A stretch of 42,818 bases of DNA. Origin: Bacillota bacterium. GTDB lineage: Bacteria > Vulcanimicrobiota > SpSt-956 > JAKJGF01. This document shows positions 16,926 through 25,700 of this stretch, in pieces. The DNA lies in NCBI GenBank assembly GCA_022704525.1, contig JAKJGF010000007.1:1-42818 (forward strand), given 5' to 3'. Each line of letters opens with the position of its first letter. Position 1 is the first letter of the stretch. The notes under the pieces are model-generated. The model was not told where the DNA came from. It made no database searches and was given only the letters and a program-made list of their open reading frames with translations. The position numbers and the translations under genes were made by a program.

Positions 16926-19900
16926 CTACTCCAGTTCTTTTATATATTTTTCAGCATCAGTAGCATATTCACCCTGGTGAGACACCTTTAGATACTTTTT
17001 CAAATGAAGAAGAGCTTTAAATATCTTTTGCTGTTCTTTATAAACCAGTCCTATATGAAAATGTACTTTTATATCTGAAGGATCTATTCTTAAAATATTC
17101 AGATAGCTTGAAAGAGAAGTATCAAAATCGCCTGATTTATAGCAGGCTTCACCAAGTTTCCATAGTAATAGTAAATCATCAGGTTTCTCTTTAAGTTTCT
17201 CTTTAAGTTCCTGAATAGAATATATTTTATCTTCTTCTTCAATTACTTCTTCCTCAATTACTTCTTCTTCCACTTCTTCTTCTTCCTCAATTACTTCTTC
17301 TTCAATTACTTCTTCTTCCAATTCCTCTTCTTCCTCAATTACTTCTTCTTCCACTTCTTCTTCTTCAATTACTTCTTCTTCCACTTCTTCTTCAATTTTC
17401 TCTTCTTCCGGAAGTTTCTTTAACTTACTAGTATTATATTTTACCTTCACACGTCCTGCCTTTATATCATTCCACTCTTCAATAAGAGTCTCTATATATT
17501 TTCTGGCTTCAAAGACCAGCCCGGTATCAGTTGTAACAGCAAGACACTCATTTAAATGTAAAAGAGCTTCATTAATTCTGTATTCATTTTTTAACTCAGG
17601 ATTATGATTGAATTGCCGTAAAATAACCCTGGCTATATTTAAATGTGCTTTCCCATAGTTAGGATCTACCTCCAGAGCTTTGTTAAAGTTCTCAAGAGCA
17701 AGGGCATCATTATTTTCTTTATAATATTTTTCACCTTCCTCATTGTAAACATCGGATACAGGAATAATCTCAGTCTTAAGTGGCGTAAATACTCTGGTAA
17801 TACAACTCATCTCCACTTCATCAGCATCACCGGTAAGAGTTGGAATCTTATCTTTCTCACCTTTTATTTTTTGAATGGATTTATCTATTACCATCTTCAT
17901 ATTAATACTGAAGGGACTTTCTTTACGTCTGGCTTCCTTCAATGGCTCAACAGCTCTTTCATCACCAAAATCTCCTAAGGATATAACAGCCTGTTTTCTA
18001 ATCTGATGATTTTCATCTTTAAGGGCCTCCAGGAGATAAGAAAATCCTTCTTTATATTTAACATTACCAAGAGTATTTAAAACAGCTATCCTCACAGAAA
18101 GATCATTATCTGTTAATCTATCAACCAGAGGTTTAAAGGCCCGGGCATCTCTCTGTTTTTCCAGTATTGAGATTACCTCCTTACGAATAAGAGGTTCAGA
18201 ATCCTTCAACATATCAATAAGAGGCAATACAAGTCTTTTATCCTGAATATTACTCAGACTCTTAAGTATATCTAATCTATCTTCCTGTCTGGCAACTTTC
18301 AGTTGTCTGATAGATATTTCAATTTTATCCATAGACTTTACCTGGGGTTCTTCTGGCAGCTTAATTACTACTTTTTTATCTCTTCCTGCAACACTCAGAG
18401 TTGTTCCACATGCTTCGCAAAACTTCGCTGAAGGTCTATTTATTCTATTACAGGCAGGACAGAATTTTTTCTCCTCTTTTACCTCTTTTTTCACTCCCTC
18501 CCTATATTCTATTACAGGTACAGGAGACGATTTCTTTTGAAAAGACCAAGCTCTCACAAGCAAATGACTTGCATCAGCTGAAATGGGAATACCTCCTGCA
18601 AAAGCCTTTTTAATAGATTTTTCCAGTTCCCCCCAGTAAGTATCACTTTTAAGGATATAACCTGACACACCGGCCTCAAAACATGCAAAAAATTCTTCTT
18701 CTTTAAGATAAGCCGTTACTACTACAATTTTAGTTACAGGAGAAATCTTCAAAATCTCTTTTGTAGTTTCTATACCGTCTATACCGGGCATTCTCAGATC
18801 CATTAATATTACATCTGGCTTTTTGTCTCCTTCTACAACTTTCTTTATAGCTTCCTCACCATTATTGGCAAATCCCATAACATGAATACCTTTGAAAAAT
18901 TTTGCCATATCATTGAAGGCATCACAGATCTGAGTTTCATCATCTACAACAAGAACATTTATATCACCTGCTGTGGCTTCACTTACTAATGGTTTTATAA
19001 AGCTTCTTGTCTTATATTCATTTTCATCTATTGCGAAATTTTTCTGATAAATTTCCAGTAGATTTTGCTTTAAAACTTTAGCATTGCTAAATCTATCTTT
19101 CATCTCATATTCCAGGCATTTCATAACCAGATATTCTGTATCAGGAGAAATTTCCGGAGTAATGTCCCTGAGAGGACTGAATTCAAAGAGTTCTTCAGGA
19201 AGTATTCCTGTGAGAAGTTCATAGAGGGTGGCACCAAAAGCATATATATCACTTCTTATGTCCAGTATTCCTTCATATTGTTCAGGGGGAGCATAGCCAT
19301 CTGTTCCATAAGACGGGCCATCTCCGCCTTCAAGATCTGCAAGAAAAGCTGTGCCAAAATCCACAAGCATTATACATCCGTCAAATTCTCTTACTATAAG
19401 ATTCGCCGGTTTTACATCTCCATGTATAACAGGAGGTTTTTGACTGTGTAAATATTCAATTACTCTGGAGACCTGAATTGCCCATTCAATCACCTGTTTT
19501 TCCGGTAATCCTTTACCCTCATTTTCATCAAGAATTACTTCTAGATCTTTACCTTCAATATAATCCATTACAAGATAACAGTAATCTCCCTCTATAAAAT
19601 AATCTGTCATACAGGGAAGATTTGTATGTCTCAGAGTAGCAAGCAATTCAGCTTCTCTTTTAAAAGGTTTTACTACATCATCTCTCTCTTTATCAGATAA
19701 AGCTGAAAGACCCTTTTTATGAATACCTTTCACAGCACATAATTTATTCAGACTCATATCATAGGTAAGAGAAATTCCTCCAACCCCGCCGGTAGATAAA
19801 AGAGAAAGTATCTTATATCTCTCCTTAAGGAGATTTTTCTCTTCCTGTTTATCGGAGGCTTTAAAAAAGCATCCACACTTCTTACAAAAAAGTGCTCCCT

Positions 19901-19934
19901 TCGGATTTTCAGTATAACATTCCATACAATACAT
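16926..19934 (-). CDS. Zinc ribbon-Ser/Thr kinase-receiver-HEAT-TPR signalling protein
   Basis: A 1002-residue multidomain protein. Residues 1-20 are a zinc ribbon (MYCMECYTEN ... FCKKCG). The kinase spans about 40-295 with ATP Lys69 (CAVKGI), catalytic loop IHGDVKPANL (Asp173), DFG Asp192 and APPEQ, all consistent with activity. A receiver follows at about 326-450 (DDE, phospho-Asp379, TAYL, Lys430), then a second zinc ribbon (FCPACN ... FCEACG) near 491-509, HEAT repeats at about 540-670 and a TPR block at about 740-835. An acidic Glu/Val/Ile tract (about 850-905) and a C-terminal TPR module complete it. Fusing a Hanks-type kinase to a two-component receiver suggests cross-talk between Asp and Ser/Thr phosphorylation. 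ATG at 19934 has GGTGA 7 nt upstream; GTG at 19943 is possible. The maturation protease follows immediately. Confidence 0.92.
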   Translation of the reverse strand: MYCMECYTENPKGALFCKKCGCFFKASDKQEEKNLLKERYKILSLLSTGGVGGISLTYDMSLNKLCAVKGIHKKGLSALSDKERDDVVKPFKREAELLATLRHTNLPCMTDYFIEGDYCYLVMDYIEGKDLEVILDENEGKGLPEKQVIEWAIQVSRVIEYLHSQKPPVIHGDVKPANLIVREFDGCIMLVDFGTAFLADLEGGDGPSYGTDGYAPPEQYEGILDIRSDIYAFGATLYELLTGILPEELFEFSPLRDITPEISPDTEYLVMKCLEYEMKDRFSNAKVLKQNLLEIYQKNFAIDENEYKTRSFIKPLVSEATAGDINVLVVDDETQICDAFNDMAKFFKGIHVMGFANNGEEAIKKVVEGDKKPDVILMDLRMPGIDGIETTKEILKISPVTKIVVVTAYLKEEEFFACFEAGVSGYILKSDTYWGELEKSIKKAFAGGIPISADASHLLVRAWSFQKKSSPVPVIEYREGVKKEVKEEKKFCPACNRINRPSAKFCEACGTTLSVAGRDKKVVIKLPEEPQVKSMDKIEISIRQLKVARQEDRLDILKSLSNIQDKRLVLPLIDMLKDSEPLIRKEVISILEKQRDARAFKPLVDRLTDNDLSVRIAVLNTLGNVKYKEGFSYLLEALKDENHQIRKQAVISLGDFGDERAVEPLKEARRKESPFSINMKMVIDKSIQKIKGEKDKIPTLTGDADEVEMSCITRVFTPLKTEIIPVSDVYNEEGEKYYKENNDALALENFNKALEVDPNYGKAHLNIARVILRQFNHNPELKNEYRINEALLHLNECLAVTTDTGLVFEARKYIETLIEEWNDIKAGRVKVKYNTSKLKKLPEEEKIEEEVEEEVIEEEEVEEEVIEEEEELEEEVIEEEVIEEEEEVEEEVIEEEVIEEEDKIYSIQELKEKLKEKPDDLLLLWKLGEACYKSGDFDTSLSSYLNILRIDPSDIKVHFHIGLVYKEQQKIFKALLHLKKYLKVSHQGEYATDAEKYIKELE
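17236..17405. repeat. Acidic low-complexity coding repeat (E/V/I tract)
   Basis: Imperfect units such as TTCTTCTTCAATTAC and TTCTTCTTCCACTTC encode alternating EEEVIEE and EEEVEE runs between two TPR blocks of the kinase-receiver protein. Length changes here would stay in frame if whole units change. Confidence 0.75.
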
Positions 19935-19967
19935 AATATTCACCAGCCTGGTCTAACGAAATCAAAT

Positions 19968-22613
19968 CTAAATTATCCTCATAACACATCTAAACCCTTT
20001 AGAATGATCACTATTATCAGGTAAAAGACGATAACGAGTAGTTGTTCTCAAATAATTGGGATAATTTGTAAAAGAACCTCCCCTGAGTATTTTTTCAAGA
20101 CCCTCCTCAGGCCCCCGGGGATTCTTTTCAGGAGAATCCTCATAATATCCTGCTGAATACCAGTCATTACACCACTCCCAGACATTTCCTGACATATCTA
20201 TTACTCCAAAGAAGCTGGCCCCATGAGGATATTTATCTACAGGTGTAGTTGTATTAATATTACTAAAACGATTATTACATTTATTAACATCCCATTTCTC
20301 ACCCCATGGCCATACTCTTCCATCATTACCTCTGGCAGCTTTTTCCCACTCTGCTTCTGTAGGAAGGACTTTCCCTGCCCATTCAGCATAGGCTCTGGCA
20401 TCTTCCCATATCACATTTACAACAGGATGATTATCTTTTTCACTGTTATAATACTTCATAAAATCTCCCTGGGACTTATAACCTGTGGATTCAACAAACC
20501 TGAGATACTGAGCGTAAGTAACAGGAGTTTTATCAATATAATAATCATCTAAATATATAATATGATCAGGTAGCTCTATTTCAAACCAGCTTAACCTGGC
20601 TCCCTTATAATATTCTCTGGCTTCCTGAAGGGCATAATAAATTTCTTTTTCAGAACTACCCATAATAAATTCTCCTGCCGGTATTAAAATCATCTCAGCT
20701 TTATCAATGGGATGAACAAAAATAGAAGGCCTTGTTAATAACTCGCTCTTTATTCTCGTTAGTTCTTCTTCATTTTTCCTTCGAGATTCTTCCAGTTTTT
20801 TCCTGTTCTCTTCATCTAATAACTTTTTCTCTTCCTGATGCTTTTTCTCTCTTTCTTCCAGTCTTTTTATCTCTTCTTCTATATCAAATAAAACTTCTTC
20901 TTCCTTCTCTTCTACTTTTGTCTCCTTCTGAAATTTCTTTTTTTCTTCCAGTTTCTTCAGTTCTTCATCTAATTTTTTTCTCTCTTCTTCTCTTTTCTTT
21001 GCTTCTTCCTCTTCCTTTTTCTTTATCTCCTCTTCCAGTTTTTTTCTCTCTTCTATTTCTTTTATTTCTTCATCCAATCTTTTTCTCTCTTCTTCTCTTT
21101 TCTTTGCTTCTTCCTCTTCCTTTTTCTTTACCTCCTCTTCCAGTTTCTTTCTCTCTTCTATTTCCCTTATTTCTTCATCCAGTCTTCTTCTTTCTTCTTC
21201 TCTTTTCTTTACTTCTTCCTCTTCCTTTTTCTTTACATCCTCTTCCAGTTTCTTTCTCTCTTCTATTTCCCTTATTTCTTCATCCAGTCTTCTTCTTTCT
21301 TCTTCTCTTCTCTTTTCCAGAACCTCTTCTGTTAACTTCACTGGTTCCTCTTCAAGCTTTATTTCCTCACCCAGTCTTTTTCTCTCTTCTTCTCTCTTCT
21401 CTTCTTCTTCTAATCTCTTTCTATCTTCAATTTCCCTTATTTCTTCATCCAGTCTTTTTCTCTCTTCTTCTCTTCTCTGTTTTTCTTCTAAGAATCTTCT
21501 TTCTTCTTCTATTCTCTCATCTTCTTCAGTTCTCTTTCTTTCTTCTATCTCTCTTATTTCTTCATCCAATCTTTTTCTTTCTTCTTCTCTTCTATGCTCT
21601 TCCTCATCAAGTCTTCTTCTTTCTTCTTCCCTATTTTCTTCTTCTTCCAGTCTCTTTTTATCTTCCAACCTCTTTATTTCTTCATCCAGTTTTCTTCTCT
21701 CTTCTTTTCTCTTCTTCTTTTCTTCTTCTAATAACTTTGTTTCTTCTTCTCTTTTCTGTTCTTCTTCTAATTTCTTTCTCTCTTCTATTTCCCTTATTTC
21801 TTCATCCAGTCTTCTTCTCTCTTCTTCTCTCTTTTTTTGTTCTTCTTCTAATTTCTTTCTCTCTTCTATTCTCTTTATTTCTTCATCCAATCTTCTTCTT
21901 TCTTCTTCTCTTCTTTTCTGGGTCTCATCCAATCTTCTTCTTTCTTCTTCTCTTCTTTTCTGGATCTCATCCAATCTTCTTCTTTCTTCTTCTCTTCTCT
22001 TATCTCTTTCTAATCTCTTTTCCTCTTCATCCCTCTTCTGCTCCTCTTCTAATCTTGCTTTCTCTTTTTCTATTTTCTCTTTTTCTTCTGCCAGTTTCTT
22101 TCTTTCTTCTATAAGACTTTTTCTTTCTTCTTCTAAACTCTTCTCCGGTTCTCTTTCTACAATCTTCTTCTGTTCCTCATAAATCTTTTTCTTTTCTTCT
22201 TCTAATTTCTTTCTATCTTCTGCTAATTTCTTTGCTTCTTCTTCCAGTCTCTTTTTTACTTCCTCAAGTAACTTTTTGCCTTCTTCTAACTTCTTTTTAT
22301 CATCCTCCAGTACTTCCCTGTCTGTTTCTAATTCCAATTTTTTCTTTGTATCAAGTTCCAGTATTTTTTTCTCCTCTTCCTCTGCTTCTTTCTTTTTTTC
22401 TTTTTCAGCAATTTTAACCTGATCCCATAATAATATTATTACACCTATTATAAGTAATATTAAAATAAACATAATTACATAAATATCTGATAAAGGTGTA
22501 GATGTAGAAGCAGATACAGGAGGTGAAGAACTTTCCTGTGTAAACCCCGAACCTACATATGTTATAAAGATTAATAAAATAATAGATAATTTAACCAGAT
22601 TTGATATTTTCAT
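19968..22613 (-). CDS. Membrane-anchored giant coiled-coil protein with C-terminal FGE-like (SUMF1) domain
   Basis: The 881 residues begin with a signal-like hydrophobic segment (1-25) and a Ser/Pro/Thr-rich stretch. A transmembrane helix follows at about 47-64 (IMFILILLIIGVIILLW). About 560 residues of Glu/Lys/Arg-rich repeat come next, built on units like REEERRRLDEEIREIEERKK. The C-terminus (637-881) is a formylglycine-generating-enzyme-type domain with GEFIMGSS, TPVTYAQYLRFV, LPTEAEWEKAARG and GNVWEWCNDW. The catalytic Cys pair of true FGE is missing: the region reads RGGSFTNYPNYLR. It is therefore probably a binding or scaffold module. If helical throughout, the rod could be about 80 nm long. 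Predicted topology puts rod and FGE-like domain in the cytoplasm, beside the kinases whose genes flank it (33 and 88 bp away). Confidence 0.88.
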   Translation of the reverse strand: MKISNLVKLSIILLIFITYVGSGFTQESSSPPVSASTSTPLSDIYVIMFILILLIIGVIILLWDQVKIAEKEKKKEAEEEEKKILELDTKKKLELETDREVLEDDKKKLEEGKKLLEEVKKRLEEEAKKLAEDRKKLEEEKKKIYEEQKKIVEREPEKSLEEERKSLIEERKKLAEEKEKIEKEKARLEEEQKRDEEEKRLERDKRREEERRRLDEIQKRREEERRRLDETQKRREEERRRLDEEIKRIEERKKLEEEQKKREEERRRLDEEIREIEERKKLEEEQKREEETKLLEEEKKKRKEERRKLDEEIKRLEDKKRLEEEENREEERRRLDEEEHRREEERKRLDEEIREIEERKRTEEDERIEEERRFLEEKQRREEERKRLDEEIREIEDRKRLEEEEKREEERKRLGEEIKLEEEPVKLTEEVLEKRREEERRRLDEEIREIEERKKLEEDVKKKEEEEVKKREEERRRLDEEIREIEERKKLEEEVKKKEEEEAKKREEERKRLDEEIKEIEERKKLEEEIKKKEEEEAKKREEERKKLDEELKKLEEKKKFQKETKVEEKEEEVLFDIEEEIKRLEEREKKHQEEKKLLDEENRKKLEESRRKNEEELTRIKSELLTRPSIFVHPIDKAEMILIPAGEFIMGSSEKEIYYALQEAREYYKGARLSWFEIELPDHIIYLDDYYIDKTPVTYAQYLRFVESTGYKSQGDFMKYYNSEKDNHPVVNVIWEDARAYAEWAGKVLPTEAEWEKAARGNDGRVWPWGEKWDVNKCNNRFSNINTTTPVDKYPHGASFFGVIDMSGNVWEWCNDWYSAGYYEDSPEKNPRGPEEGLEKILRGGSFTNYPNYLRTTTRYRLLPDNSDHSKGFRCVMRII

Positions 22614-22653
22614 TTAAAATATACACCCTGCAAAAAGTAATATCTAAATTCTC

Positions 22654-22690
22654 TTGCAGGAAGGAGCGATATCGCTCTCCTCCTTTCCAT
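22654..22690. repeat. GC-richer intergenic hairpin between kinase-operon genes
   Basis: The palindromic core GAGCGATATCGCTC (22664-22677) is extended by purine/pyrimidine arms (GGAAG / CTCCTCCTTTCC) to give an imperfect stem. It could attenuate transcription or protect the RNA between the 1490-aa kinase gene and the FGE-like gene. It starts with TTGCAGGA, also found in the 31.5-kb element (opposite strand). Confidence 0.55.
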
Positions 22691-22701
22691 AAAATATTAA
22701 C

Positions 22702-25700
22702 TTATTCAAGTTCTTCTATATAATGTCTGGCTTCAGTTAAATACTCTCCCTGAGGGTCCAGACTCATATATTTCTTAAAATGAATCAAAGCTTTTAACAC
22801 TTTCTTCTGTTCTCTATAAATGAGACCAATATTAAAATGTGTCCTGGCTTTCATCGGCTCTATCTCTAAAACTTTCAAATAACAATCACAAGACAGCTTA
22901 TGTGATCCTGAGCTATAGTAAGCTTCTCCAAGTCTATTAAGAAGATCTACATCATCAGGCTTCTCTTTCAATTCTTTCGTCAATTTCTCTATAAGATTTT
23001 TTCCCTCCTTTCCTTTTATATCTGTTTCTTTCTTAGCTATATCATCAGGACTCATACCTTCTATTTCGGAAATATACATTTCAACTTTTGTTTTTAAATC
23101 TTCATCTTTAGTCAGCTTAATACATCTTCTGAAATGTTTCAGAGCATTAAAGACATTCCCTACATTTCTATAAACCTGACCAATTTCCAAATGAGCTATA
23201 AAATCTTTAGAATTTATTTTAAGGTAATACTTATAATGAGAGATAGATTTATCAAATTTTTCAAATTCTCCATACAGTCTTGCAACCTGTAAACGAACAT
23301 CCTGATTATCAGGTTCATCCTTAAGTTTTATTTCATATTCCTTTAACTCTTCTTCTTTGCTTTTTTCTAATATTTTGACTTCTTCTATTTTCACTTCTTT
23401 CTTTTCTTCTACCAATTCCGGTACTTTTTCTTTTACACCTGCTAATTCCTCAGAAGATAACATTTCAATCTGATTTATATAATTCTTTGCTTCATCCAGA
23501 AGTTCTGAATTATCAGCTTTTCTGGCACATATCCTGAGATAATCTAAAGCCTCATTAAATTTACCCTGTTCTTTATAAAGAAGAGCAACTTCTAAACAAA
23601 GCTTTGCATCAGATGGTTTGATAGATAAACACTTTATGTAATGTTCTATAGCTCTTTCCATATCTCCTGATTCCTTATATAAGACAGCTATATTTATATT
23701 AGCCTCCAGATCATCAGGTGATTTTTCCAGAGAAGACTTCAATTCCCTCAGAAGGGGACTCTCATCTATCACTTTAGCTTCTTCCAGCTTAATTTCCTTT
23801 GTTTCAAAAGGAGTTTCCATTACACTGGCTCCAAGATCTTCTATTTCTTTTATATATTCTCTTGCTTTTTTAATTAAAGAATCATCCTTAGAAGTCTTTA
23901 CACATAATTTAAAATGTCGTAAAGTTTTTAAAACATTTTTCTTGTCTTTATATAGTAAGCCTAAATTCATATGAGCTTCAGCAAAATTGGGATCCAATTT
24001 CAATGCTTTCTCATAATGCTCTTTTGCTTTATTTGGTTTTTTCTTTTCATAATACAAAAGACCGAGTCTGGTATAAATAAGAGGATCATCAGGTGAAGTT
24101 TTCAATAATTCCTGATAATATTCTATAGTTTGAGGCTCTTCTTTCTCAGGAATCTCTTCAGCTTTAACTGGTTCTATCACTTTTTCTGCTTCTTTCTCTT
24201 TAAGTATTTTCAGATCAGAGGAAACTTCTTCTCCCTTTTCTGCATCTTCAATACTCCTTATCTGTTTCTCTAATAATTCTATATTATTTCTGGCTTTAGT
24301 GATTATCTCTTCATTCTGTGAACATTTTTCAGAAACTTTAAAATGCTCCAGAGCATCTTTTAATTTATTAATTTCCTTCAGAGAAGTACCAAGTTCTTTA
24401 TATAAAAGGGCTATATTAAAATGTGCTTCTCCATAAGATGAATTTAACTCCAGGGCTTTCCTGTAATGACTATCAGCTAAAAATACATTCCCATACTCAA
24501 AATAAGCCCGGCCCAGTTCATTATAGATCAGTGGGTCAGAAGGTGAGGATTTTAATCTGTCCTTATAATAAGTTATTCTTTCTTCCAGTACTTCCGGAAC
24601 CTCAGTCGCTTTTATTTCTTCCTGGATCTTCTCTTCTTCCATCTTATTTATTAAAGGCAGTTCTTCCATCTTAATATCCTGAATTTTAGCAGTAATTTCT
24701 TCTGTTTCTTCAGGAGTTTCAATACTTTTTATCTTTAGATCTATCTCCTCTATATACTTTCTGCCTTTATCAATTATCTCTTCATTCTGGGCAAATTTCA
24801 CAGACAATTCAAAATGTTCCCGGGCACCTTTTAATTTATTACTGTCATTCATAGAACTTCCAACTTCTTTATATAACATGGCCAGGTTAAAATGAGCTTC
24901 TGCATAATTCGGAGCAAGAGAAAGGGCTTTCTTATAAAGAGTATCAGCCAGAAACATATTTCCATAATCAACATAAGCAAGGCCAAGTTCATTATGAACT
25001 ACCGGGTCATGAGGAGTTCCTTTCAACATATCCTGATAATATTTTATCCTGTCTTCAGCAGAGCTGGGAACTTCTATATCTTCTACTTCTTCTTCTACTT
25101 CTTCTTCTACTTTTTCTTCTACTTTTTCTTCTACTTCTTCTTCTACTTTTTCTTCTACTTTTTCTTCTACTTCTTCTTCTACTTTTTCTTCTACTTTTTC
25201 TTCTACTTTTTCTTCTACTTTTTCTTCTACTTTTTCTTCTACTTTTTCTTCTACTTCTTCTTCTACTTCTTCTTCTACTTCTTCTTCTACTTCTTCTTCT
25301 ACTTCTTCTTCTACTTCTTCTACTGTTTCTTTCTTTTCTTTTAGTAATTTTTCCTCTTCTGCAGATTTTTCTTCCTCTTTTTCAATCTCAGCCCATACAT
25401 CATTAAGAATTTTTATATAATTTTGGGCTTCTGATGCCAGACTGGCACTGGAAGCAAGTTCAATACATTTATTCAGATGCATGAGGGCTTGATTAACTCT
25501 ATACTTATTTCTGGTCTCAGGCTTATATTCAAATTCAAGCAAAATAAGTCTGGCTAAATTAAAATGGGCCTCCACATATGTGGGATTTATCTCTAAAGCC
25601 TTACTAAAAGATTCCATAGCCAGTTCATATTTATTTTCTTTGAGGTATGCTTCTCCCCTTTCATTACAACTCCTGGCTTCATGAAACTTTACAGTTACCT

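Noticed and set aside
19968-20705. FGE-like domain as active formylglycine-generating enzyme
   Set aside because: Both catalytic cysteines are missing and no sulfatase is in the window.
20732-22114. Long + strand ORF of 460 codons, Leu/Phe/Ser-rich
   Set aside because: It is the antisense shadow of the Glu/Lys/Arg-rich coil gene: GAA/GAG/AAG codons read as TTC/CTC/CTT on the other strand. No ribosome site or domain.
24892-25344. + strand ORF rich in Phe/Tyr repeats
   Set aside because: Antisense of the VEEE/VEEK 12-bp array in the 1490-aa kinase gene.
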